Source: Burkholderiales bacterium (GTDB lineage: Bacteria > Pseudomonadota > Gammaproteobacteria > Burkholderiales > Burkholderiaceae_C). From it: a stretch of DNA of 64,000 bases. Below are positions 16,913 to 26,676 of this stretch, piece by piece. The notes under the pieces are model-generated. The model saw only the letters and a program-made list of their open reading frames with translations, was not told the DNA's origin and made no database searches. Where the stretch lies: the NCBI GenBank assembly GCA_016191525.1, contig JACPOK010000019.1, forward strand, positions 310,001 through 374,000, in the 5' to 3' direction. Position numbers and translations under genes: made by a program. Position 1 is the first letter of the stretch. Every line of letters starts with the position of its first letter.

Positions 16913-18289
16913 ATGGCTCTTTCTGACCAAACCAAAAAACTGACCGACGCGCTCAAAGGCGTCAAGACCGACCCGCAAGACGCAATTAACGGAGTGCAAG
17001 ACGCAGTGAGCGATCCGGCCCGGCCGGGGCGCATCGGGCTGTGGGCGCTCGCGATTGGCTTCGGCGGGTTTCTGCTGTGGGCAGCCTTCGCGCCGTTGGA
17101 CGAAGGCGTTCCCAGTTCCGGCGTGGTGGCGCTGGACACCAAGCGCAAGCCTGTCCAGCACCAGAGCGGAGGCATCGTCAAGGATGTACTGGTGGGCGAA
17201 GGCTCGCGCGTCAAGGAAGGGCAGGTGTTGATTCGGCTCGACCCGGCCGTTGCCCAAGCCAACTATGAGGCGACGCGCCAACGCTATCTTGGACTGCGCG
17301 CGACCCAGTCGCGGCTGACCGCGGAGCAAGCCGGTGCTACTGCCATAAGCTTTCACCCAGACCTGCAAAGTGCTGCTCAGGACCCCATGATCCGGCAGCA
17401 GATGCTGACGCAGGATCAGCTGTTCCAGTCCCGCAGAAGTTCGCTACGCGCCGATCTGCAAGGCATTGAGGAAGGCGTCAAGGGGCAGGAAGCGCTCGTC
17501 GAAGCCTACAAGAGCATGGGAGGTAACCGGCGCAATCAACTGGCGCTGGTTACGGAGGAGCTTAACAACACCCGAAGTTTGGTCAAGGACGGATATGCGC
17601 CACGCAACCGGCAGCTCGAACTTGAGCGCATGGTGGCGGAGCTCAACTCCTCCAATGCCGAACTGCTGGGCAACGTGACGCGAGCCCAACGGGCCATCGG
17701 CGAGCTTCGTCAACGCGCGATTCAGCGCCAGCAGGACTACCGTAAGGAAATAGAAGGACAGCTGGCCGAAGTCGCACGTGATGTCCAGTCGGAAGAGGGC
17801 AAGTACCTTGCGCTCAAGGCTGATCTTGAGCGGATTGAAATCAAGTCTCCGGCTGCCGGTCAGGTCGTCGGCCTCGCATTCCAGGCTGCCGGTGGGGTCA
17901 TCCAGCCTGGCCAGAAGCTGATGGACATCATTCCTGAAAATGAGCCCTTGGTGCTTGAGACACGGGTGCCTCCGCACATGATCGACCGGGTCCATGCCGG
18001 TCTGCCGGTGGATGTCCGGTTTACCGCGTTTGCCCACTCTCCACAGCTGGTCGTGCACGGCAAGGTCTCTTCTGTCTCTGGCGACCTGCTTAGCGACCCG
18101 CAAACGGGTGCGCCGTATTTCCTGGCCCGCGCGGTTGTGACACCCGATGGGCTCAAGCAGCTGGGCGGACGCCAGCTCCAGCCCGGCATGCCGGTCGAGG
18201 TGGTCTTTACCACGGGGCAGCGGACCATGCTGACCTACCTGCTCAACCCGCTGACCAAACGCGTGGCGGCGGCCATGAAAGAGGAATGA
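16913..18289 (+). CDS. HlyD-family type I secretion periplasmic adaptor
   Basis: The 458-residue protein has a short cytoplasmic N-terminus, one membrane segment (about 41-60) and a lipoyl-type strand HQSGGIVKDVLVGEGSRVKEG. A long alpha-helical hairpin (about 120-320) and a second barrel half with IEIKSPAAGQVVGL follow. This is the PrtE/HlyD membrane-fusion protein layout that links the ABC pump to the TolC-type channel. Its TGA overlaps the start region of the channel gene. Confidence 0.92.
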   Translation: MALSDQTKKLTDALKGVKTDPQDAINGVQDAVSDPARPGRIGLWALAIGFGGFLLWAAFAPLDEGVPSSGVVALDTKRKPVQHQSGGIVKDVLVGEGSRVKEGQVLIRLDPAVAQANYEATRQRYLGLRATQSRLTAEQAGATAISFHPDLQSAAQDPMIRQQMLTQDQLFQSRRSSLRADLQGIEEGVKGQEALVEAYKSMGGNRRNQLALVTEELNNTRSLVKDGYAPRNRQLELERMVAELNSSNAELLGNVTRAQRAIGELRQRAIQRQQDYRKEIEGQLAEVARDVQSEEGKYLALKADLERIEIKSPAAGQVVGLAFQAAGGVIQPGQKLMDIIPENEPLVLETRVPPHMIDRVHAGLPVDVRFTAFAHSPQLVVHGKVSSVSGDLLSDPQTGAPYFLARAVVTPDGLKQLGGRQLQPGMPVEVVFTTGQRTMLTYLLNPLTKRVAAAMKEE

Positions 18290-18291
18290 CG

Positions 18292-19620
18292 ATGAACCGG
18301 ATTGCCTTTGCAGTGGCGCTCGCGTGCACGGCCGCGACCGCTGGCGCGATAGACCTGTCCCAAGCTTATCGCGCGGCGCTTGAGCAGGATTCCAGCATTC
18401 GCGCATCGCGCGCCGCAGCCGATGCCCGACGGGAGCGGCTACCCCAGGCGCGCTCGCAGTTGCTGCCTAACCTGTCGCTGAGCGCATCGAGAAACAAGAA
18501 CACGCTGGACAGCACCACGCCGTCGCCTTTCACCGGCCAGGATGTGACCAGCCATGAGCGCTATGACAGCAGCAACCAGACGCTGACGCTGCGCCAGCCC
18601 ATCTTCCGTATGTACCAATTTGCCGACTACCAGCAGGCCAAAGCCGTGGTGGCGGACGCGAATGCCACATTGGAGAAAGACACGCAAAACCTGGTCGTCC
18701 GGGTGGGCGGCGCTTATTTCGAGGCGCTGGCCGCTGAAGACCAGTTGTTGCTGATTCAAGCGCAAAAAGCCGCCTACACCTCGCAGCTGGACGCCTCCAG
18801 GAAGCGTCTTGCGGGCGGGGCTGGCACTCGCACCGATATTGACGAAGCGCAGGCACGGCTGGATATGACAGCGGCTCAAGAGCTTGAGGCACGGCAGGCA
18901 GTGGACCTGGCCCGGCGCCAGCTCCAGTCAATCATCGACCAGCCGGTCGACCGGCTCGCGAAACTGGACGAGAAGAAGCTGAAACTGCTGCGCCCCGATC
19001 CTGAACGGGTCGAGGAATGGACTCAACGAGCGGAACTGAACAGCCCAGAGCTGGAGTCACTGAAAGCACAACGCGAAGCAGCGAAATTCGAGGTTGAAAA
19101 GGCCCAGGCCGGCCATTACCCTACGCTGGACGCCATAGCGCAGTATTCACGCAGCGACAGTGACAACATTCAGCGCATCAACTCGCGCTATACGACCAAA
19201 GCCATTGGCTTGCAGCTCAATGTGCCGATCTTCGCGGGTGGTTACGTGAATTCACAGGTGCGCCAGGCACTCGCTGACCTCGAGCGTTCCGAACAGGCGC
19301 TGGAAGCGACACGTCGGGACCTCGGGGTGCGCGTGCATCGCGAGTTCCGCGGCGTTACCGAAGGGGTTCTGAAGGTCCAGGCGCTGGAACAGGCTGTGCG
19401 TTCAGCCGAGCAGCTAGTGATTTCCAACCGCCGTTCCTTTGAAGCGGGCAGCCGCACACTGGTGGATATCCTGAACGCGGAACAGCAGAGGGCTTCCGCC
19501 CTGCGCGACCTGGCGCAGGCCCGTTATGTGTACCTGATCTCCCGGGTGCGGCTGCAGGCCCTGGCCGGGGGCGACAAGGCTGGTGTGCTTGATGAAATCA
19601 ACGGATGGCTAAACCCTTAA
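18292..19620 (+). CDS. TolC-family outer-membrane channel of type I secretion
   Basis: The protein starts with a signal peptide (MNRIAFAVALACTAATAGA) followed by IDLSQAYRAALEQDSSIRASRAA, the usual TolC/AprF N-terminus. Two long coiled-coil halves include QLNVPIFAGGYVNSQVRQA and a C-terminal NRRSFEAGSRTLVDILNAEQQ motif. The ATG at 18292 is preferred because GAGGA lies 6 bases upstream; an ATG at 18286 would also read through. It forms the outer-membrane exit duct for the type I system. Confidence 0.92.
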   Translation: MNRIAFAVALACTAATAGAIDLSQAYRAALEQDSSIRASRAAADARRERLPQARSQLLPNLSLSASRNKNTLDSTTPSPFTGQDVTSHERYDSSNQTLTLRQPIFRMYQFADYQQAKAVVADANATLEKDTQNLVVRVGGAYFEALAAEDQLLLIQAQKAAYTSQLDASRKRLAGGAGTRTDIDEAQARLDMTAAQELEARQAVDLARRQLQSIIDQPVDRLAKLDEKKLKLLRPDPERVEEWTQRAELNSPELESLKAQREAAKFEVEKAQAGHYPTLDAIAQYSRSDSDNIQRINSRYTTKAIGLQLNVPIFAGGYVNSQVRQALADLERSEQALEATRRDLGVRVHREFRGVTEGVLKVQALEQAVRSAEQLVISNRRSFEAGSRTLVDILNAEQQRASALRDLAQARYVYLISRVRLQALAGGDKAGVLDEINGWLNP

Positions 19621-19626
19621 GCGTCT

Positions 19627-20430
19627 ATGGAAAACTCAATTCGTCCTGTCACGCCGGAACGGCATTCCAACAGCCAGTGGCGTGGCCATGAATCGTTCGC
19701 GTGGGCCAGCACCCAGGCGCTGGCACCACTAGTCGGCTCTGAGTTGGCGCGAGCTTCCGCCTGCCTTCCCGTGGGGTTTGTGCAAGGGGGAGGAGGATTT
19801 CATCCTGCCGCGGTTCTCGGCCTCGAGCCCGGAGTCAACCTGCTCGTGAGCGCTCAAGGCCATTGGATTGGTTCGTACGTGCCTGCGGCCCTTCGAAGTC
19901 GCCCTTTCATGCTCGTGGCCACCGAGGACGGGAGGAAAGTCCTGTGCGTTGACGAATTGGCTGGTGATGTGCGCTCTGCAGGTGAGCCCTTGGGCGGTGG
20001 TGAGATTTTTTTTGACGCGGAAGGCAGGTTGGCCGCAAGCGTCCAAAAAGCGCTGGAATTTCTTTCCCTCATCGAAGAAAGCCGCGCCGTAACCCAGCAG
20101 GCCTGCACTGCGTTAGAAAAGCACGGACTCATCGTTCCCTGGACCATCACGCTGCAAACGGAGACCGGGATTCGTAAGGCCGAGGGCCTTTTCCGCGTGG
20201 ATGAGGTGACCATGAACGCGCTGCCGGCCGAGGCCTTCCTCGAAATTCGTCAAGCGGGCGCATTACCCATTGCTTATGCGCAACTTTTGTCGATGCAGCA
20301 CCTCCAATACCTCGCTGACCTGGCCCGTTCCCGTGCAGAGGCCCTGCAGCGGCCGGTGATGCCGGTCACGCCTTCCGGCGATCTGGACCTCTCTTTCCTG
20401 GAGCGCGGTGATACGCTGCGGTTCTCCTGA
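19627..20430 (+). CDS. SapC-family protein (S-layer export associated)
   Basis: The 267-residue soluble protein has SapC-family landmarks: HESFAWASTQALAPLVGSEL at the start, then LPVGFVQGGGGFHPAAVLGL, IGSYVPAALRSRPF, KVLCVDE and TQQACTALEKHGLIVPW. In Campylobacter fetus, sapC lies with sapDEF, the type I secretion genes of the S-layer protein, and the present gene sits in the equivalent position directly behind a type I export set. This supports the view that the exported RTX-like proteins form a surface layer. The molecular activity of SapC is not established. Confidence 0.85.
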   Translation: MENSIRPVTPERHSNSQWRGHESFAWASTQALAPLVGSELARASACLPVGFVQGGGGFHPAAVLGLEPGVNLLVSAQGHWIGSYVPAALRSRPFMLVATEDGRKVLCVDELAGDVRSAGEPLGGGEIFFDAEGRLAASVQKALEFLSLIEESRAVTQQACTALEKHGLIVPWTITLQTETGIRKAEGLFRVDEVTMNALPAEAFLEIRQAGALPIAYAQLLSMQHLQYLADLARSRAEALQRPVMPVTPSGDLDLSFLERGDTLRFS

Positions 20431-20451
20431 TTTATTTTTCCTGGCAGTACC

Positions 20452-22140
20452 ATGGCGACCCCGACGACCGGCCTGACCGGCATCCCCAGCGCTCTTAGCG
20501 GCGACCCGCGCATCAATGCCCTGCTGGTCGGGGTGAAGTGGGAGTCCCCGGTGCTGAGCTACAGCTTCCTGGGCACGTCCAGCGCGTTTTCCACCAGCGT
20601 TTCCACGGGGTACGGGCCTTCCACCGACACCAGCAGCGAGCCCTGGAATTCCCGTTACTCATTTTTCGGCAGCGTGGCGCAAGCCGCGGCAAGCAGCGCC
20701 ATGGCCAAGTGGGCCGCGGTAGCCAATCTCTCCTTCACGCCCACAACCGAATCGGCAACGAATAACGGCGACATCCGCTTCGGCTTTACCGACGTCGGCA
20801 ATGCGCAGGCGCACGCCTATTCGCCCAGTGTCGCGGCGGGGGGTGACGTCTGGTTCAGCTACACCGAGCGCAGCAAGTCGTTTGCCGAGGGCAGCTACGA
20901 CTACATGACGCTGATTCACGAGATCGGCCACGCGCTGGGGCTTAAGCACCCTTTTGACGTCGAGACCGGCAACACGGCGGTGCTGCCCGCCTCGCTGGAC
21001 TCGCAGTCGTACACCGTGATGAGTTATTCCGCCCAGGGCGGCGACTCCGCCACTGACTTCACCTACCGCCCGACCACGCCGATGGTCCTGGACATCCAGG
21101 CAATCCAGTACCTCTACGGCGCCAACACCGGCTACAGCGCGGGCAACACCACGTACACCTTCGTGCAGGGCGGCGATTACAACCAGACGATCTGGGACGG
21201 GGGCGGAGTCGACACCATCAGCTTCACCGGTTCCGACGCGGCCATCATCGACCTGCGGCCTGGGGGCGGCTCACGGGTGGGCAACACGCTGTACGTGGTG
21301 AATGCGCAAGGCGCGCGCCTCAATTCCGTCAGCGACGTCTGGGTGGCGGTGGGCGCGGTGATCGAGCGGGCCGCCGGCGGCCTGGGGCCCGACCAGCTGA
21401 TAGGAAGCGACGGTGCCAACCTCCTGGATGGGGGCTCGGGCAACGACACCATGGCAGGCGGCGCCGGTAACGACCGTATCGAAGGCAGCGCCGGCACCGA
21501 CGTCGCCATGTACTCGGGCGCCAGCGGCGACTACACCGTCACCTTCAATGCGGCGACGGGGCGCTACGCGATCGGCGACCGCACGATGGGACGCGATGGA
21601 ACAGACGTCGTTTCATCGGTCGAGTCCTTCCAGTTCAGCGACGGCGTGAAGACGGCGGCGGCGCTCACGGTGTCGCCCGTCGTACAGGGCGATGCGCGCA
21701 CCATCATCGGCGTCAGCGAAGGCTTTTTCGGCTTCGGCCCGGGCGCCAGCCAGTACGCGCAGTCAAAGTCCTTTGTCGCCAGCTCCGGCGCTTCGGCGTT
21801 TGCACTGGCGGTGGGCAACAGTTTCGCTGCCGCCGACAGCACCTTGCTGGCAGGGCAGGTGCTCGCCAATTTCGGCATCAGCGCCGCCACCTTGGGCGGT
21901 TCGATCCCCGACCAGAGCTATGCCGCGCTGGCGGATGCCGTTTCCATCATCTTCACCGCGTTCGCCACCTCGCGCGGCCAGGTGGTCCTCAACATCGTCA
22001 ACCTGCTCGCCGGGCTGGAGACCGACGTTGTCTACGGCCAGGTGGCGGCGGCACTTGCCAACAAGGTCACCGCCGACGCCAGCGTGCTGGTCGGTGTGAC
22101 CCTGGTGGGCGTGCCCGAGCCGTCGCAGGCCAGCGCGTGA
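20452..22140 (+). CDS. Serralysin-type (M10) zinc metalloprotease with RTX repeats and S-layer-type C-terminal domain
   Basis: The catalytic domain (about 1-225) contains HEIGHALGLKH (H156, E157, H160, H166) and a Met-turn VMSY (M190), which identifies a metzincin of the serralysin group. RTX repeats with GGSGNDTMAGGAGNDR follow at about 325-345. The C-terminal 100-120 residues contain VLANFGISAATLG and RGQVVLNIVNLLAGLETD, matching the N-terminal domain of the S-layer protein 10330-12657. No N-terminal signal peptide is seen, so export by the upstream type I system is likely. In Caulobacter a related protease (Sap) is linked to S-layer quality control; a similar role is inferred here. Confidence 0.9.
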   Translation: MATPTTGLTGIPSALSGDPRINALLVGVKWESPVLSYSFLGTSSAFSTSVSTGYGPSTDTSSEPWNSRYSFFGSVAQAAASSAMAKWAAVANLSFTPTTESATNNGDIRFGFTDVGNAQAHAYSPSVAAGGDVWFSYTERSKSFAEGSYDYMTLIHEIGHALGLKHPFDVETGNTAVLPASLDSQSYTVMSYSAQGGDSATDFTYRPTTPMVLDIQAIQYLYGANTGYSAGNTTYTFVQGGDYNQTIWDGGGVDTISFTGSDAAIIDLRPGGGSRVGNTLYVVNAQGARLNSVSDVWVAVGAVIERAAGGLGPDQLIGSDGANLLDGGSGNDTMAGGAGNDRIEGSAGTDVAMYSGASGDYTVTFNAATGRYAIGDRTMGRDGTDVVSSVESFQFSDGVKTAAALTVSPVVQGDARTIIGVSEGFFGFGPGASQYAQSKSFVASSGASAFALAVGNSFAAADSTLLAGQVLANFGISAATLGGSIPDQSYAALADAVSIIFTAFATSRGQVVLNIVNLLAGLETDVVYGQVAAALANKVTADASVLVGVTLVGVPEPSQASA

Positions 22141-22153
22141 AGCAGGCCCGCAG

Positions 22154-22897
22154 GTGACCGGCGCGCCGCAAGTCACCGTATCGATCGTCAGCCACGGACA
22201 GCGAGGGCTGCTGGTGCGCCTGCTTTCCCAGCTGCGGCAGTGGCACGATGGCGCCGTCGTCCACGTGGTGGTCACGCACAACCTGCCCGATCCGCAGCCG
22301 CCGCTGGGCGGCGACGGCTGGCCATTCCGCCTCACCGAAATTCGCAATCCGGAGCCGCTGGGCTTTGGCGCCAATCACAACCAGGCATTCCGCCAATGCG
22401 GCACGCCCTGGTTTTGCGTGCTCAATCCCGATGTCGAGCTGGATGGCCCCGGCGTCTGGACCGCCTTGCTGCATGGCGCTGATGGCTCGGTTCGGGCCTG
22501 TATTTATCCGCCGCTGGCCAATGCCGACGGCACGCTCCAGGACAACGAACGTGCAGCCGTCACGCCCCTGAGCCTGTGGCGGCGCCACATCCAGCGGTTG
22601 CCCGAACAGCGGCTGGACTGGGCCAGCGCCGCCTTCTGGCTGCTGCCGGCCCAGACCTACGGCGAACTGGGAGGTTTCGACGAGCGGTATTTCATGTATT
22701 GCGAAGACACCGATTTCTGCCTGCGCCTGCAACTCGCGGGGGGCCGGCTGGTGCGCGCCGGAAGGCCCGTGGTGCACCACGCCGGCCGCAGCAGCCGCAG
22801 CAGCCCCAGGCACCTGGCGTGGCACCTGCGCAGCCTGTTGCGGTTGTGGACCAGTCCGGTCCTGCGTCGTTACCTCGCGACGCGGCGAGCCCAGTAG
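22154..22897 (+). CDS. GT2-family glycosyltransferase (rhamnosyltransferase/WbbL-like)
   Basis: The 247-residue protein reads from a GTG start. It has VTVSIVSHGQ at the N-terminus, NPEPLGFGANHNQAF, the metal/nucleotide segment VLNPDVELDGP and FDERYFMYCEDTDFCLRLQLAGG. That is the pattern of GT-A fold family 2 enzymes that add sugars (often rhamnose) to a lipid-linked or polysaccharide acceptor in the cytoplasm. It is followed by a WecA-like gene, so a glycan assembly role is likely. Confidence 0.85.
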   Translation: MTGAPQVTVSIVSHGQRGLLVRLLSQLRQWHDGAVVHVVVTHNLPDPQPPLGGDGWPFRLTEIRNPEPLGFGANHNQAFRQCGTPWFCVLNPDVELDGPGVWTALLHGADGSVRACIYPPLANADGTLQDNERAAVTPLSLWRRHIQRLPEQRLDWASAAFWLLPAQTYGELGGFDERYFMYCEDTDFCLRLQLAGGRLVRAGRPVVHHAGRSSRSSPRHLAWHLRSLLRLWTSPVLRRYLATRRAQ

Positions 22898-22957
22898 AGG
22901 CTTCTGCCCCAATTTGGGGATGACAACTGCAGAGCAAGCCCACGACAATAGGAGGCT

Positions 22958-24061
22958 ATGCTCTTTTTGCTCATCCTGTGTTGCGCCAGCGCGTTCCTGG
23001 CCACGGCCCTGCTGATCCGGTACGGCCGGCGCCATGCAACCCGGTACAGCTCCAGCGTCCCCCAGCGCTTCCATGCGGGCGACGTGCCCCGGCTGGGTGG
23101 GGCCGGCATGCTGCTGGCATGCAGCATCGGCTGGATCTGGATGGCCCTTTCCGAAAAACTCAACGTCCCCAACCAGATCCGGTTTGACGCGTGGACGGCG
23201 CTGTCGCTCTGGGGCGTCGCCATGGTGGGGGTCACCGGCGGGGTCTATGAAGACGTCACCCAGCGGCTGAGTGCGCGTTACCGGCTGGTGTTCACCATAC
23301 TTGCGGCAGCTCTCGCGGTGTGGCTGCTCAACCTCTCCGTGCCCCGGCTGGGGCTGCCCTGGGTCGATTCCTGGTGGGCGATGAGCCCCTGGCCCGCGGT
23401 GATCGTGGCGATGGTGGCGATCAGCGGGCTGCCGCACGCCTTCAACCTGATTGACGGCTACAACGGCCTGGCCGGCATCGTGGCGCTGATCTGCTGTTTC
23501 GCGCTGGCCTATGTGGCGCTGCAGGTGGGCGACCGGCAGCTTGCCGCAGTGGTGATCGTCCTGGCGGGTTCCACGGCGGGCTTCCTGGTCTGGAATTACC
23601 CGCGCGGCCTCATTTTCGCGGGCGATGGTGGGGCCTACCTCTGGGGCATCGTCATCGCGGTGGCCAGCGTGCTGCTGGTCATGCGCCATCCCCAGGTTTC
23701 GCCCTGGTTTCCCGCGCTGCTGCTGATCTACCCCGTGTGGGAGACCTTCTTCTCCATTTACCGCAAGGCGTCGCGAGGCCAGTCGCCCGGAGTCGCGGAC
23801 GCCCTGCATTTCCACCAGCTCATCTACCGGCGCATCGTGCGCGAGGTGTTCCACGACGACGACGCGCGCCGCATGCTGATGCGCAACAACCGCACTTCGC
23901 CCTACCTGTGGGGCTTCGCGATCCTCACGGTGCTGCCCGCCGTGCTGTTCTGGAACAACACGCCCATGCTGATGGCCTTCACGGCGCTGTTTGTCGTTTC
24001 CTACGTCTATTCGTATATCAGCATCATCCGCTTCAAGGTGCCACGCTGGCTGCGCCGCTGA
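22958..24061 (+). CDS. WecA/MraY-family undecaprenyl-phosphate sugar-1-phosphate transferase
   Basis: The 367-residue polytopic membrane protein has about ten hydrophobic segments. It has family landmarks RLGGAGML near the N-terminus, HAFNLIDGYNGLAG (cytoplasmic Asp-rich loop) and LIFAGDGGAYLWG. These enzymes start lipid-linked glycan synthesis by moving a HexNAc-phosphate onto undecaprenyl phosphate. A GGAGG ribosome site precedes the ATG. The homologue suggests this locus also makes a lipid-linked glycan, perhaps O-antigen or the S-layer anchor. The exact sugar is not visible. Confidence 0.88.
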   Translation: MLFLLILCCASAFLATALLIRYGRRHATRYSSSVPQRFHAGDVPRLGGAGMLLACSIGWIWMALSEKLNVPNQIRFDAWTALSLWGVAMVGVTGGVYEDVTQRLSARYRLVFTILAAALAVWLLNLSVPRLGLPWVDSWWAMSPWPAVIVAMVAISGLPHAFNLIDGYNGLAGIVALICCFALAYVALQVGDRQLAAVVIVLAGSTAGFLVWNYPRGLIFAGDGGAYLWGIVIAVASVLLVMRHPQVSPWFPALLLIYPVWETFFSIYRKASRGQSPGVADALHFHQLIYRRIVREVFHDDDARRMLMRNNRTSPYLWGFAILTVLPAVLFWNNTPMLMAFTALFVVSYVYSYISIIRFKVPRWLRR

Positions 24062-24976
<915 letters not shown>

Positions 24977-24980
24977 GCGG

Positions 24981-25838
24981 TTAGGGAGCCGGCGCTGCCA
25001 GGCGCTCCGCCAGCGGATGGGCGTACTTGCGCAGCTGCTGCATGACCAGGCGCATCCGGGCGGCAAGGTCCGGCACCGTGTCGGCCGCACTGGTCGGATG
25101 GCCCAACGCGGCGGCATTCCCGCTCTGAAATCCCGCAGCCACCGCGATGCGTGGCGGCGCCTGCGGCTCGCTGGGCCCGCCCCAGTGCAGCAGCGCCTGG
25201 TTCCAGCCGAGCACGCTGCCCGTGGCGGCCGGCAGCGCCCGGGCTGAGGGCGCAGGCACCGGCGGCGGCTGGTCGTCCGACTTGCCGTAAAGGCGGTCCG
25301 CGCCCGCCGGCAGCACATGGATGCAGCTGTTGGCCAGGGTCGCGTCCGTCAGCGGAATCCACAGCGTCACGGCCTTGGGCGAACCGTCGGGGAACAGGGC
25401 CTGCACGCCGCGGTCGCGGTGGGGCGGCCAGCCGGTCTGGCCCTGGCCGGGGTCGATGTGCCATGCCCACAGGTCCGGCAGGCGCAGGTACCCTGGTCCC
25501 AGCAGGCATTGCAGCAGCGCATCCATCCGCAGGAACAGCGACCAGAACTCGTCATAGGCGAAGCAAAAAGGCGGCGGCACGCCCCGCCTCTCAAGCTCCG
25601 CGACGAGCGCGGCCATGCGCTCCAGCGGCAGGGCGAACGCCTGGGGCGGCAGGCTGAAATGGCCTTCGGCGCGCACCAGCATGTCGACCTCGCGCGCCGT
25701 CCCGGGAGCGAGGACCAGCGGCTGCTGCCCGTGCAGGAAATCCGCATCCTCCACATGCAGCTGCGGGCACAGCTCGCGCCAGAACCCGGGCTCTTCGGCA
25801 TGGGCAAGGATGGCTTCGGGCGAATCGGTGGGCGTCAT
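24981..25838 (-). CDS. PhyH-like (phytanoyl-CoA dioxygenase family) oxygenase
   Basis: The 285-residue protein has an HRD metal motif in WPPHRDRGVQALFPDG and a later His in LLHWGG. A SCIHVLPAGADRLY segment lies between them. This is the jelly-roll arrangement of Fe(II)/2-oxoglutarate oxygenases of the PhyH family. The substrate is unknown. The start at 25838 (MTPTDSPEAIL) is chosen over an upstream in-frame Met since the upstream residues look like untranslated sequence. It converges with argB with only 4 bases between the stops. Confidence 0.65.
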   Translation of the reverse strand: MTPTDSPEAILAHAEEPGFWRELCPQLHVEDADFLHGQQPLVLAPGTAREVDMLVRAEGHFSLPPQAFALPLERMAALVAELERRGVPPPFCFAYDEFWSLFLRMDALLQCLLGPGYLRLPDLWAWHIDPGQGQTGWPPHRDRGVQALFPDGSPKAVTLWIPLTDATLANSCIHVLPAGADRLYGKSDDQPPPVPAPSARALPAATGSVLGWNQALLHWGGPSEPQAPPRIAVAAGFQSGNAAALGHPTSAADTVPDLAARMRLVMQQLRKYAHPLAERLAAPAP

Positions 25839-25973
25839 GGCAGCGTTTGTAGCAACGAAGGGGCGCCGCTGTAAAGGGCGGCCGGGACAGGCCCGCCAAG
25901 GCAAAATAGTCAGACTTCCGCAAGGCCCATGCGGCTAGGCTTGCGCCCGGAGACAAAACAAAAGAGGTACAGC

Positions 25974-26675
25974 ATGCGCTTGCTGCTGGTTGAAGACGAT
26001 GTGATGGTGACCAGCGGCATCAAGCTGGGGCTGACCGACGCGGGCTACGCCGTGGACTGGGTGGGCAGCGGTGAGCGCGCCGAGGAAGTGCTGCGCTCCG
26101 AGGTGTTCGACGCGGCCATCATCGACATCGGCCTGCCGAACATGGACGGGCTCGAGCTTACGCGGCGCTTGCGGCGGGCGGACAACGCCAGCCACGCCAT
26201 GCCGGTGCTGATCCTCACGGCGCGTGACGCGCTGCAGGACCGGGTGCAGGGCCTGGACCTGGGCGCGGACGACTACATGATCAAGCCCTTCGAGTTGCCT
26301 GAATTGCTGGCGCGGCTGCGTGCGCTGCTGCGCCGCTCGCAGGCCGCCACCACGGCGGTGCTCAGCTTCGGGCCCATCGAGCTGGACACGGCCAACCGGC
26401 GGGCCGTCGCCAACCGCAATGGACAGGCTCATCCCATCGAGCTGGGCCCGCGCGAGTGGACGGTGATGGAATACCTGCTGATCAACGCACCCAAGCCCGC
26501 CAGCAAGGACAAGCTGCTGCAGGCGCTGACCGGCTGGGACAAGGAGATCACGCCCAACGCCGTGGAGGTCTACATCTCCCGCCTGCGGGGCAAGCTGGAG
26601 CCGCACGGCGTGGCGCTGCGTTCGATCCGCGGTTTCGGCTACCGGCTGGAACTGCAGGAAACGCCCGGCGCCTGA
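25974..26675 (+). CDS. OmpR/PhoB-type response regulator (QseB-like)
   Basis: The 233 residues comprise a receiver domain with acidic pocket EDD (7-9), phospho-acceptor D51 in AAIIDIGLPNMDG, and the switch lysine in DDYMIKPFELP. A winged-helix DNA-binding domain ends in VEVYISRLRGKLEPHG and SIRGFGYRLE. The ATG at 25974 is preceded by AGAGG. It is coupled to the kinase gene, which starts 2 bases after its stop. The stimulus and target genes are not visible from sequence. Confidence 0.93.
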   Translation: MRLLLVEDDVMVTSGIKLGLTDAGYAVDWVGSGERAEEVLRSEVFDAAIIDIGLPNMDGLELTRRLRRADNASHAMPVLILTARDALQDRVQGLDLGADDYMIKPFELPELLARLRALLRRSQAATTAVLSFGPIELDTANRRAVANRNGQAHPIELGPREWTVMEYLLINAPKPASKDKLLQALTGWDKEITPNAVEVYISRLRGKLEPHGVALRSIRGFGYRLELQETPGA

Positions 26676-26676
26676 G

